Source: an uncultured bacterium
Lineage (GTDB): Bacteria; Cyanobacteriota; Vampirovibrionia; Gastranaerophilales; Gastranaerophilaceae
Assembly: GCA_902765655.1 (NCBI GenBank)
Contig: CACXAK010000074.1
Location: 948-14,629 of the forward strand
Reading direction: 5' to 3'
DNA: 13,682 nt
In this document: positions 1 through 6,110 of the stretch, in pieces
How positions within the stretch are numbered: position 1 is the first letter of the stretch
Layout: each line of letters opens with the position of its first letter
Notes under the pieces: generated by a model
What the model was told of the DNA's origin: nothing
The model's database searches: none
The model's input: only the letters and a program-made list of their open reading frames with translations
Program-made: the position numbers and the translations under genes

Positions 1-180
1 GGACCAAAACCAACTCCGGCTCCTGGACCAAAACCAACTCCGGCTCCTGGACCAAAACCAACTCCGGGACCAAAACCGACTCCATTGCCGGCTCCAATTC
101 CTGGACCAAAACCAGCTCCGGGACCAAAACCGACTCCGTTGCCGGCTCCAATTCCTGGACCAAAACCAACACCGGCGCCA
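1..180 (+). repeat. In-frame Pro-rich tandem repeat
   Basis: Units of 18, 24 and 36 bp, each beginning GGACCAAAACC, follow one another at 1, 25, 49, 67, 103, 121 and 157. All unit lengths are multiples of three, so copy number can change without breaking the frame. A 36-bp unit ending in 'ttgccggctccaattcct' occurs twice (67-102 and 121-156). The array starts before the window. Confidence 0.9.
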
Positions 181-843
181 AAACCGGGATTCCTGGGCAA
201 CCTTGGCAAGTTCGCGAAAAAATTAGGTAAATGGGGTATTCCGTTATTGCTTCTCGCAGGCGCAGCATATTTACTCAAAGATTGCAAAGGATGCAGCAAT
301 GGAGCAGCACCTGTAGCCCCTGCAAATCCTGAAAAAGATTGCAAGGCAACGGCAAAAGAAGATGTAACTAAAAAAGAAATAAAAAATATTGCATATAAAA
401 TGCAGGCAGGTGACCGTCTTGACAAAGTAATCGAAGCAAAATACGGTATTAAAGACCCTGAACAAAACAAAAAAGTTCGCGAATACGTCAGAGAACAAAT
501 GGGATTACCAAAATCTGGCCAGGATGCTTCAGGCAAAACAATTATTCCAAAAATAGAACAAAACGGTAAAACAGTATATGATGCATATTTCTTCCCTGAA
601 CAATTACCAAAAGAACTTGGCGGGGCAAAATATCAGGATAATAAAGTTCAAAAATCAAAATATGACAAAACTAAAGGGGTAAGCCAGGAAGCAAAAAATA
701 AAACAAGAACAGAAAAAACTTCAAATGGTTACAAAATTATTACAACCTGTAAAAAAGCAGACGGTTCAGTAGAAACTTCAGTAGCCGCAACCGGCTTAAC
801 CAAAGAAGAAGCTGACAAACTCGTAAAAGAAATGAACAAATAA
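1..843 (+). CDS. Pro/Lys-repeat membrane protein, possible LysM-like domain (5' partial)
   Basis: Frame +1 is open from the first base to a TAA at 841-843, giving at least 280 residues; the true start lies upstream. The TTG at 85 is inside the repeat and is not a convincing start. Residues 1-60 are a low-complexity repeat built on GPKPTPAP. A basic patch (KFAKKLGKW) and one hydrophobic segment, WGIPLLLLAGAAYLL (about residues 78-92), follow. Next come a CxxC pair (DCKGC) and a Lys-rich soluble region. Within that region, about residues 130-190, the pattern 'YKMQAGDRLDKVIEAKYGI ... IIPK' resembles a LysM peptidoglycan-binding motif, but only weakly. Inference: an anchored envelope protein whose stiff Pro-rich arm and C-terminal domain lie on opposite sides of the membrane. 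Function is unknown. A terminator follows 20 bp after the stop. Confidence 0.75.
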   Translation, partial: GPKPTPAPGPKPTPAPGPKPTPGPKPTPLPAPIPGPKPAPGPKPTPLPAPIPGPKPTPAPKPGFLGNLGKFAKKLGKWGIPLLLLAGAAYLLKDCKGCSNGAAPVAPANPEKDCKATAKEDVTKKEIKNIAYKMQAGDRLDKVIEAKYGIKDPEQNKKVREYVREQMGLPKSGQDASGKTIIPKIEQNGKTVYDAYFFPEQLPKELGGAKYQDNKVQKSKYDKTKGVSQEAKNKTRTEKTSNGYKIITTCKKADGSVETSVAATGLTKEEADKLVKEMNK

Positions 844-862
844 TATGGTTCAAAAGTTATTC

Positions 863-894
863 AAAATCGGTACCGATCAAACGGTACCGATTTT
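863..894 (+). terminator. Strong hairpin terminator
   Basis: A perfect 13-bp stem (863-875 pairs with 882-894, core ATCGGTACCG) has a 6-nt loop. The 3' arm ends in TTTT, and the 5' arm starts AAAA, so it could work in both directions. It ends the Pro-rich protein gene and insulates ybeY. Confidence 0.85.
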
Positions 895-921
895 GTCTTG
901 AAAGGCAATTTGTGGTAAAAT
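893..921 (+). promoter_or_regulatory. ybeY promoter, extended -10, leaderless geometry
   Basis: TTGTCT (893-898) is 17 bp from TAAAAT (916-921), which is preceded by TG one base upstream (extended -10). The -10 ends 6 nt before the ATG at 928, so transcription should begin at or next to the start codon. There is no Shine-Dalgarno sequence before the ATG. The same arrangement occurs at 4318-4335. Confidence 0.6.
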
Positions 922-927
922 ACTGAT

Positions 928-1443
928 ATGAATATCAATATTGAATGTACAAACGAATTTGATGGTTGGAATTTGGATTTTGATTGGGTTAAGAATACAG
1001 CAAAATCAACATTTGAGTATTTATTAAATCAGAATGAAATTAAAACAAATTGCTGCCTGGCTAATTATGAATACGAATCAGTTTCATTTGATTTTGTGTT
1101 TTGCAATAGCGGACAGACCCACGCCATAAATCTTGAATACCGCAGCAAGGACTATCCTGCAGATATTATCACATTTGCAGTATTTGCAGACAGTCCGGGA
1201 GATGAAAGATTTGTCCTTGACGGGGATATTAACCTCGGAGAAATAATCATTGCTCTTGATAAAATGATTGAAGGTGCGGAAGAAAAAGGAATTTCGAAAG
1301 AAGATGAACTTGCATTTTTCATTACACACGGGATAATGCATCTTTTGGGATTTGACCACCAGACACAACCTGAGTATGATTTTGTAGTAGATTGGCAAAA
1401 AAAAGCATTAGGAAGTATAGATATAAATTATGACAAAATATAA
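928..1443 (+). CDS. ybeY: Endoribonuclease/rRNA maturation factor YbeY
   Basis: This 171-residue protein is close to the usual length of YbeY, a zinc-dependent RNase needed for 16S rRNA 3'-end processing and ribosome quality control. The signature H-G-x-x-H-L-x-G-[FY]-D-H is complete (H134, H138 and H144 as metal ligands). The upstream family block is also visible: 'LEYRSKDYPADIITFAVFAD' with the conserved Arg at 72, followed by GDI at 99-101. The N-terminus (MNINIECTNEF) matches the usual start of the family and supports the ATG at 928 despite the missing ribosome-binding site. It overlaps dgkA by 14 bp, a pairing seen in other bacteria, and the two are probably co-transcribed from the promoter just upstream. 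Confidence 0.95.
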   Translation: MNINIECTNEFDGWNLDFDWVKNTAKSTFEYLLNQNEIKTNCCLANYEYESVSFDFVFCNSGQTHAINLEYRSKDYPADIITFAVFADSPGDERFVLDGDINLGEIIIALDKMIEGAEEKGISKEDELAFFITHGIMHLLGFDHQTQPEYDFVVDWQKKALGSIDINYDKI

Positions 1444-1810
1444 ATCACAGGGTTTTATAAATACTTTTAGAAACGCCCGCAAGGGTATGCGCTTATCATT
1501 AAAAAGCGAACAGAATATCCGAGTACATATTTTATGCGGAGCATTCGCACTCGCATTGGGATTTGCATTGAATTTTTCGACGGTAAAGTTTTGCATATTG
1601 TTACTAACAATAGTAATGGTTATTTCGTCTGAAATGATGAATTCAGCAATAGAATTTGCACTTGACTCAATTTATCACAACAAATATTCACGCATGGTCG
1701 GAATGGCAAAGGATATCGCTGCAGGAGCAGTTATGATTGTAACCGTTGTTGCATTAATGGTAGGGGCTTTATTATTTATCCCGCCAATTTACAGGATTAT
1801 TTTGAGTTAG
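1430..1810 (+). CDS. dgkA: Diacylglycerol/undecaprenol kinase family protein
   Basis: A 126-residue integral membrane kinase of the DgkA family, which phosphorylates diacylglycerol or, in many Gram-positive relatives, undecaprenol, using ATP at the cytoplasmic membrane. Visible features are the N-terminal amphipathic F-x-x-A-x-x-G pattern, the S-E-x-N segment (E27), the signature E-x-x-N-x-A-I-E (E68 to E75) and K-D-x-A-A-G-A (94-100). There are three hydrophobic segments at about 33-50, 53-68 and 97-118. The start at 1430 lies inside the end of ybeY; an AGGAAG about 15 nt upstream is too far for a good site, so translational coupling is likely. The N-terminal family motif excludes a later start. 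The stop is 3 bp from the stop of the convergent gene. The sequence does not decide the lipid substrate. Confidence 0.93.
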   Translation: MTKYKSQGFINTFRNARKGMRLSLKSEQNIRVHILCGAFALALGFALNFSTVKFCILLLTIVMVISSEMMNSAIEFALDSIYHNKYSRMVGMAKDIAAGAVMIVTVVALMVGALLFIPPIYRIILS

Positions 1811-1813
1811 TGA

Positions 1814-2278
1814 TTACTGCATTTCTTTTAAAACATTATTCGTAATATCCTCTCCGCCGGAAATTACCATTCCAGTCGGCAGAACAAGATTATAATCAAA
1901 CTTTTTGGCCTGTGTGGCTACAAGATTTTTTATGTTTGATGTTATCTGAACAATTTTTTTGCTGTATTCTTCATCTATTGCATTTCTTTTTGTTTCAATT
2001 TCTTTGCTGTAATTTGCCTGCAACTGAATGGCTTTTTGTTCATCTTGAGTATTCGCAATTTCATTTTGAGCTTTTGAAATCAGCGTTTGAAGTTCCTGTA
2101 ATTGCTTATCCTGACTTGATTTAAGATTTTTTATATCTTTAGACTGTTCCATAACCTTGGTTATATCAACAACAGCTACCTTGTAGCGGGGAAGCGAAAT
2201 TGCAACATCATTCATAGTATAACCGCCAATAAAAAACAAAGCGCAAGCCGCAACAAACCAAATGTTTTCTTTTTTCAT
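1814..2278 (-). CDS. OmpH/Skp-like periplasmic chaperone
   Basis: The chosen start at 2278 (MKKENIW) gives 154 residues; an in-frame ATG at 2293 would add five (MRIYT). The later start is preferred because AGGA lies 8 nt before it. Residues about 5-23 are a hydrophobic signal or anchor segment (FVAACALFFIGGY). A short beta segment with 'VAVVDITKVMEQS' follows, then a charged Lys/Glu/Gln-rich coiled coil (about 45-125). The C-terminal 'YDLVL...DIT' type ending appears here as YNLVLPTGM...GEDITNNVLKEM. This is the layout of Skp/OmpH trimers, which hold unfolded outer-membrane proteins in the periplasm, and it implies a diderm cell. The signal segment has no clear cleavage site, so it may stay anchored. 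The end of a MITE-like element sits only 26 bp upstream of the start and may carry its promoter. Confidence 0.85.
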   Translation of the reverse strand: MKKENIWFVAACALFFIGGYTMNDVAISLPRYKVAVVDITKVMEQSKDIKNLKSSQDKQLQELQTLISKAQNEIANTQDEQKAIQLQANYSKEIETKRNAIDEEYSKKIVQITSNIKNLVATQAKKFDYNLVLPTGMVISGGEDITNNVLKEMQ

Positions 2279-2334
2279 AGTATAAATCCTCATTTTGCCT
2301 GACTACATAAAACATATTATTGGTATATTGTTCA

Positions 2335-2495
2335 TTTTTTCTTTTTGTCTTGAAGCAAAAAGAAAAAACGAACCAAAAAAGAAAAACACGCTAGGGTACA
2401 ATACTGCCTTACGGCAGCATAAGACCACTTCGTGGTAATATGTGTTTTTGCCTTGCGGCAAAAATCTCTTAGCGGGGCTAAGGACAACGCCCCGC
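2335..2495 (+). repeat. Five-hairpin module, copy A
   Basis: Stems in order: 2335-2347/2356-2368 (13 bp, pyrimidine/purine); 2404-2408/2413-2417 (CTGCC/GGCAG); 2424-2428/2432-2436 (ACCAC/GTGGT); 2445-2452/2457-2464 (TTTTTGCC/GGCAAAAA); 2472-2478/2489-2495 (GCGGGGC/GCCCCGC, loop TAAGGACAAC). Bases 2381-2471 match the reverse complement of 5912-6004 except for four substitutions and two one-base gaps. The only stem changes there are a compensatory pair (ACCAC/GTGGT against ACCGC/GCGGT). Confidence 0.85.
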
Positions 2496-2497
2496 AC

Positions 2498-2745
2498 ACC
2501 TGTAAGATTTCCGACCTTTACGAAGTGAGCAATCATTGTTTGCGACACGACAACAAGGCGGGATTTGTCTGAACGATAGTGAGTTATCCCGCCTGAATGT
2601 GGAGCATAGCCCGAGCAGAGGATATAAGACGTAAGCCGTATTCGCTCAATGCGAGGGCGTACAAATGATTAGCGAACGTAGTTCAGGTCGGGGAGTTTCT
2701 TTGCGCCCCGTTTCTTTGCGGTCAAAGAAATGGGGCATGGTTGTT
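2498..2745. repeat. Right half of element 1, unrelated palindromic sequence
   Basis: This stretch holds a 10-bp stem AGGCGGGAT(T/C)-type pair (2556-2564 with 2586-2594), short inverted motifs such as GAAC/GTTC near 2674-2684, and an outer hairpin in which CCCCGTTTCTTTG (2707-2719) pairs with CAAAGAAATGGGG (2724-2736) through one G-U pair. Its layout (outer TTTCTTTG-type hairpin, A-rich link, inner hairpins) mirrors the five-hairpin module read in reverse, but I see no base-level homology to it. No gene is evident. Confidence 0.55.
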
Positions 2746-2831
2746 TGTAAAAACATGCATATCGATAATATGTTTTATGTAACTATAATTACCCATAATA
2801 TGAAAAATATAATTCGCCAACAAGATAAAAA

Positions 2832-2859
2832 AATATCTCCTCCAGTTAGAGAAGATATT
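2832..2859 (-). terminator. Terminator of the minus-strand unknown gene
   Basis: Read on the minus strand, a 7-bp stem (AATATCT/AGATATT), a one-base internal mismatch and a further 3 bp (CTC/GAG) close a 6-nt loop. A run of seven T follows directly on the minus strand. It lies about 50 bp past the stop at 2912. Confidence 0.7.
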
Positions 2860-2911
2860 ATATACACTTTCTTGTAAACACTTGTGATGCCCTCAATACG
2901 AGGATTTATAA

Positions 2912-3442
2912 TTAAGCAAAAATGCTTTTTAATTCGTTTTTGGTTTCTTCCTTTTTAGGATTATTGTTATTCATAAGCAATTCCCCGCCATAAAAAGGAT
3001 TAGAACCGTTTTTGTCTTTTGCTGTTTCAGATGTAAATATACTCATAAACTGAGATTTGTTTGCCTCAGAAGTTTTTTGAGCTTCCGGAACAACAGCATT
3101 TGCATTAACATTTGGCATATATTTTCCATCAATTTTTGATGAAATTGCTGCCTGAGAATTTAAAAATTGAATAGATTTCAATGTGTCAGCATTTAGCTGA
3201 AATTGTAAGGTGTTATTTAAAGCTATTTGTTTTTGTGCTTGTACATCAACTTTCCCGTTATATAAATCAATCCCCAATTCAGGTTTAGCCAAAGAACCAA
3301 CTTGTGCATTAGAAGTGATGTTGTTTGTATAAGCAGCGCTTTTTTGAGCAGCACGATTTAGAATCTCCTGAGAAACTTCTTTAAGCATTGATCTGTCAAT
3401 GCCATTTTTGTATAGAGAAGTATAATTTACATTAAGACTCAT
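2912..3442 (-). CDS. Unrecognised 176-residue protein
   Basis: I do not recognise a family. The protein is hydrophilic, rich in Asn, Lys, Ser, Ala and Gln, with no signal peptide and no membrane span, so it is probably cytoplasmic or exported by a route without a classical signal. It has no cysteine. The N-terminal half (residues 10-45) looks helical; residues 70-105 repeat Gln/Asn/Leu-rich helical patterns (QKQIALNNTLQFQLNADTL); the C-terminal 50 residues look disordered and end in KSIFA. A plausible ribosome-binding site (AAGGGA, about 7 nt before the ATG at 3442) and a terminator on the same strand at 2832-2859 support it as a real single-gene unit. It is divergent from rpmI-rplT, sharing a 255-bp upstream region. 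Confidence 0.75.
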   Translation of the reverse strand: MSLNVNYTSLYKNGIDRSMLKEVSQEILNRAAQKSAAYTNNITSNAQVGSLAKPELGIDLYNGKVDVQAQKQIALNNTLQFQLNADTLKSIQFLNSQAAISSKIDGKYMPNVNANAVVPEAQKTSEANKSQFMSIFTSETAKDKNGSNPFYGGELLMNNNNPKKEETKNELKSIFA

Positions 3443-3510
3443 AGTTAATCCCTTGTTTCCTTACAAATAAATAATCGGCATATTTAATTAAAACTTTAGA
3501 AAATTATTGG

Positions 3511-3539
3511 TTATTGTTAAGGAATTGTTACATTATAAA
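3511..3539 (+). promoter_or_regulatory. Candidate rpmI-rplT promoter
   Basis: TTATTG (3511-3516) and TATAAA (3534-3539) are 17 bp apart, giving a leader of about 150 nt before rpmI. The match is moderate; other AT-rich hexamers nearby could serve. Confidence 0.4.
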
Positions 3540-3583
3540 GGTTGTGATTCAAAATTTGGAATAAACCTATTGCAAAAGAAATA

Positions 3584-3690
3584 TGTTCATACTAATATGA
3601 ACACACAGCCGAAATAGGCCTTGGTATGCCTATGAAGCGAAGAAGATGTACGTAGGTTGGCGCTGATGCGCCAACAAACAAAAAAAGGAG
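3584..3690 (+). promoter_or_regulatory. Structured rpmI-rplT 5' leader
   Basis: Three hairpins precede rpmI: TGTTCATA/TATGAACA (3584-3591/3596-3603); ATAGGC/GCCTAT (3614-3619/3628-3633); GTTGGCGC/GCGCCAAC (3656-3663/3668-3675). An A-tract and AAGGAG (3685-3690) follow, 7 nt before the ATG. In known bacteria L20 represses its own operon by binding such a leader; whether this leader does so is inference. The third hairpin also belongs to a dispersed repeat family found four times at 8392-8681. Confidence 0.5.
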
Positions 3691-3697
3691 AAACGAA

Positions 3698-3907
3698 ATG
3701 CCAAAATTAAAAACACACAGATCCGCAGCAAAACGTTATAAAGTTACTGCAAGCGGAAAAATTATGAAAAGACAAGCAGGCATCGGCCACTTGCTCCAAC
3801 ACAAGTCAGCATCAAGAAAACGCAGAATTTTCAAGATGGTTGACGTTTCTGAGTCACATGTAGCACTGGTATCTAAAGAGTTACCATACAAGAAGTATTC
3901 AAGATAG
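3698..3907 (+). CDS. rpmI: 50S ribosomal protein L35
   Basis: This 69-residue, strongly basic protein begins MPKLKTHRSAAKRYKVTASGK, the classic L35 N-terminus, and continues with the family block GHLLQHKSASRKRRI. It is a few residues longer than the common 64-66, the extra lying in the C-terminal half (VALVSKELPYKKYSR). It is a small structural component of the large ribosomal subunit. A strong AGGAG site 7 nt upstream fixes the start. rplT follows after 11 bp and its ribosome-binding site overlaps the rpmI stop codon, so the two are co-translated. The usual upstream partner infC is absent; the upstream gene is unrelated and on the other strand. Confidence 0.97.
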   Translation: MPKLKTHRSAAKRYKVTASGKIMKRQAGIGHLLQHKSASRKRRIFKMVDVSESHVALVSKELPYKKYSR

Positions 3908-3918
3908 GAGCATAAAAA

Positions 3919-4263
3919 ATGAGAATTAGACGTGGTAGTGCCGGTGTTAAAAGGCACAAAAAAATATTAAAACTTGCTAAAGGTTTTATTGGTGCAAGAA
4001 GCAGAATCTTTAAAGTAGCTAATATCGCTGTAATGAAAGCACTTAAATATGCTTACAGAGATCGTCGTACAACAAAACGCAATATGAGAAGATTGTGGAT
4101 TGTAAGAATCAACGCAGCTGTAAGACAACGCGGTATGAGCTATTCAAAATTCGTAAATGCTTGCAAAAAAGCAAATGTTGTTGTTAACAGAAAAATGCTT
4201 GCTGATATGGCAGTAAGAGATTCTGAAGCATTTGATGTAATTTTTGAAACAGTTTCAAAATAG
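3919..4263 (+). CDS. rplT: 50S ribosomal protein L20
   Basis: A 114-residue basic protein with typical L20 features: an Arg/Lys-rich N-terminal tail (RRGSAGVKRHKKILKLAKGF), the core YRDRRTTKRNMRRLWIVRINAA (about residues 51-72), and a C-terminal globular part ending LADMAVRDSEAFDVIFE. L20 binds 23S rRNA early in large-subunit assembly and, in studied bacteria, represses its own operon. The AGGAG at 3906-3910 overlaps the rpmI stop and lies 8 nt before the ATG. A terminator hairpin follows 28 bp after the stop. Length is slightly under the usual 115-120. Confidence 0.97.
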   Translation: MRIRRGSAGVKRHKKILKLAKGFIGARSRIFKVANIAVMKALKYAYRDRRTTKRNMRRLWIVRINAAVRQRGMSYSKFVNACKKANVVVNRKMLADMAVRDSEAFDVIFETVSK

Positions 4264-4291
4264 TTACATAAAATAAAAATTATAAGAATAG

Positions 4292-4316
4292 GGTGCAATT
4301 TTTGCACCTTATTTTT
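4292..4316 (+). terminator. rpmI-rplT terminator
   Basis: GGTGCAA (4292-4298), loop TTT and TTGCACC (4302-4308) form a 7-bp stem followed by TTATTTTT. It lies immediately upstream of, and partly within, the promoter region of the next gene. Confidence 0.75.
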
Positions 4317-4317
4317 A

Positions 4318-4326
4318 TGCTAAAAT
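4318..4326 (+). promoter_or_regulatory. MATE gene extended -10, leaderless geometry
   Basis: TGC-TAAAAT at 4318-4326 is followed by six bases and then the ATG at 4333, the same spacing as at ybeY. No clear -35 hexamer is seen; the -35 zone falls in the terminator hairpin. There is no Shine-Dalgarno sequence before the ATG. Confidence 0.55.
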
Positions 4327-4332
4327 CAAACT

Positions 4333-5628
4333 ATGCACAAGCCGATTTATTATATAAAAGAACTTTTAAAAATCGCATTCCCCATCATACTCGGCAACGT
4401 CGGGTTTATTTTAATCGGCATTGGGGATGTAATCGTTGCCGGTCGGCATTCGACAGATACCTTTGCCGCAATCAGTCTTGCGGCGGCAATAGTAAACTGC
4501 ATTATGACTCTTGCAATCGGATTAACTGCAAGCATTTCTCCGCTATTATCAAACTACAACGGAGAAGGGAAGCCGATAAAAAGATATTTTTATCCGTCAA
4601 TAAGATTTGCCCTGTGGCTTGCAGGAGTATCCTGCATTTTAATTCTTTTATTTATACCGATTATTCCGCACATCGGATTTGAGCAAAAACTTGTTAAGCC
4701 GATTCAGGATTATATGCTGATAAGCGCATTTTCAACTTTTGGCGGCGGTTTACATCACAGTTTAAAAGAATTTTTACAGGCATTTGAAATCGTATTATTT
4801 CCTAATTTAGTAACCATTTTCAGCGTATTTTTAAATCTTGCACTTAATATAATTTTTGTTTTTGGCTGGGGAATAATCCCGTCAATGGGGGTTATCGGAC
4901 TTGCCGTTTCAAGTTTTATCGTAAGATATTTTATGGGATTTGCTCTTTTAATTTACTGCCACAAAATTATGGAGCTGAGAAATTTCCACGAAAAGGGCTA
5001 CTACAAGGCCCTTTTAAAAATCGGATTGCCGATTGCCATGGCTATACTTGTTGAATTTGTCGCATTTAATATCGTTGCAGTTTTAATGGGAAGGATTGCA
5101 GGAATTTATGCAGCAGGACAAAATATTTTAATAACTTTGGTAAACATGACATTTATGATACCATTTGCAATTTCAAACGGTATTGCGGTAAAAGTCGGTT
5201 TTGCAAACGGTTCAGGGAACTTTTACGACTTTAAAAAATATTCATTTGCAGGTATCGGAATGTCACTATCATTTATGACAATTTGCGCACTTGTTTATTT
5301 ATCATTGCCAAAATTTATCGTTTCAATTTTCACCCCGGACCCAAAATTGTATCAGATTGTACTTCCTGTAATGGTAATTTTGGCGGGTTATCAGATTTTT
5401 GACGGATTACAAATTTCGCTTTCGGGGATTTGTAAAGGAATTAAACAAACAAAAATCATTATGCTTGCAAACTTTATTGCCTATTGGTGCGTATCAATTC
5501 CTTTGGGTTGTTATCTCGGGTTACATTTGAAAATGAATTTGGCGGGTTTTTGGATAGGACTTTTAAGTTCATCAATAATATTGTGTGCAATAATGATATT
5601 AAAACTGCGCAAATATTATGTAAGATGA
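4333..5628 (+). CDS. MATE-family multidrug/toxin efflux transporter
   Basis: A 431-residue polytopic membrane protein with about twelve hydrophobic segments arranged as two halves of six, the fold of MATE (NorM-like) antiporters that expel cationic drugs or metabolites in exchange for Na+ or H+. Family-like features are the N-terminal 'LLKIAFPIILGNVG' with 'IGIGDVIVAGRHSTDTFAAISLA' in the first two helices, the repeated 'LLKIGLPIAMAILVEFVAFN' at the start of the second half (about residue 226), and 'GQNILITLVNMTFMIPFAISNGIAVKVGFANGSG' in helices 7-8. It is slightly shorter than the usual 440-460. The start is set by a -10 element six bases upstream. The stop is followed after 9 bp by the end of a MITE-like element. 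The substrate cannot be told from sequence. Confidence 0.92.
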   Translation: MHKPIYYIKELLKIAFPIILGNVGFILIGIGDVIVAGRHSTDTFAAISLAAAIVNCIMTLAIGLTASISPLLSNYNGEGKPIKRYFYPSIRFALWLAGVSCILILLFIPIIPHIGFEQKLVKPIQDYMLISAFSTFGGGLHHSLKEFLQAFEIVLFPNLVTIFSVFLNLALNIIFVFGWGIIPSMGVIGLAVSSFIVRYFMGFALLIYCHKIMELRNFHEKGYYKALLKIGLPIAMAILVEFVAFNIVAVLMGRIAGIYAAGQNILITLVNMTFMIPFAISNGIAVKVGFANGSGNFYDFKKYSFAGIGMSLSFMTICALVYLSLPKFIVSIFTPDPKLYQIVLPVMVILAGYQIFDGLQISLSGICKGIKQTKIIMLANFIAYWCVSIPLGCYLGLHLKMNLAGFWIGLLSSSIILCAIMILKLRKYYVR

Positions 5629-5691
5629 CATAATATTTACATAAATCATATTATAGGAATATATTGAGAGATTGAAAATTTCTTTTTGTTC

Positions 5692-5868
5692 ATTCTTTCT
5701 CTTTTCTTGCGATGAAAAGAGAAAGAATAGAACCAAGAAAGAGAAAAACGCTAAAGCACAGCAATGCCTGCCGGCATCGCCACGCACTTAAGATATAAGT
5801 CTTAGGACGAGCATACGTTTTTGTCCTAACGGACAAAAATCTATCAGGCGCCTAAAACAACGGCGCCT
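5692..5868 (+). repeat. Five-hairpin module, copy B (divergent)
   Basis: Same order as copy A: 15-bp outer stem 5692-5706/5714-5728 (loop TTGCGAT); ATGCC/GGCAT 5764-5768/5773-5777; ACTTA/TAAGT 5786-5790/5796-5800; TTTTTGTCC/GGACAAAAA 5818-5826/5831-5839; AGGCGCC/GGCGCCT 5846-5852/5862-5868 with loop TAAAACAAC. Stem sequences differ from A and C but remain paired; the linkers (GAACCAA.., AAAAACGCTA, AAAAATCT) are kept. Confidence 0.8.
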
Positions 5869-5888
5869 TTGATAAAAACTTCCATAGT

Positions 5889-6053
5889 GCGCTGCGTAGT
5901 TTTAGCAGCGCTAAGAGATTTTTGCCTGAAAGGCAAAAACACATATTACCGCGGAAGCGGTCTTATGCTGCCGTAAGGCAGTATTGTACCATAGCGTGTT
6001 TTTCTTTTCGGTTCACTTTTCTTTTTGCGTCGCAATCAAAAAGAAAAGTGAAC
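5889..6053 (-). repeat. Five-hairpin module, copy C (inverted)
   Basis: In + coordinates: GCGCTGC/GCAGCGC 5889-5895/5905-5911; TTTTTGCC/GGCAAAAA 5919-5926/5932-5939; ACCGC/GCGGT 5948-5952/5957-5961; CTGCC/GGCAG 5968-5972/5977-5981; outer 17-bp perfect stem 6011-6027/6037-6053 (GTTCACTTTTCTTTTTG, loop CGTCGCAAT). An additional 7-bp hairpin, GAGAAAT/ATTTCTC, lies just outside at 6057-6073. Confidence 0.85.
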
Positions 6054-6110
6054 TAAGAGAAATATTATTTCTCAACTCCAAAAATTATTTTTGTTTAACA
6101 ATGTTTATTA

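Larger units (their letters stand above)
2304..2781. mobile_element. MITE-like palindromic element 1
   Basis: A 17-bp perfect terminal inverted repeat flanks the unit: TACATAAAACATATTAT at 2304-2320 and its reverse complement at 2765-2781. Both ends finish in TA, as expected for a TA-target (mariner/IS630-like) insertion. The interior has no convincing coding sequence and is a chain of hairpins. Its left half is a five-hairpin module shared with element 2; its right half (2498-2745) is a different palindromic sequence. The left end matches the left end of element 2 over about 29 bp. It fills the gap between the OmpH-like gene and the unknown minus-strand gene. Confidence 0.7.

Noticed and set aside
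85..843. A gene start at the TTG at 85
   Set aside because: The frame continues open to base 1 with the same Pro-rich repeat; the TTG is a Leu codon inside the repeat and lacks a ribosome-binding site.
1084..1596. Minus-strand frames over ybeY and dgkA
   Set aside because: Antisense to two confidently identified genes, with no supporting signals.
2303..2548. A minus-strand 81-codon frame (FFFFGSFFLFASRQKEK type) and a plus-strand frame at 2665-2877
   Set aside because: They lie in the palindromic element; the related copies at 5599-5787 and 6000-6053 do not preserve the peptide, only the hairpin pairing.
2500..2700. A possible tRNA or small catalytic RNA in the palindromic right half of element 1
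   Set aside because: No cloverleaf, no T-loop consensus and no CCA-type end; the stems are simple nested palindromes.
4293..4682. A 129-codon plus-strand frame overlapping the MATE gene start
   Set aside because: It is a shifted frame of the MATE coding sequence, begins in the terminator and has no family features.
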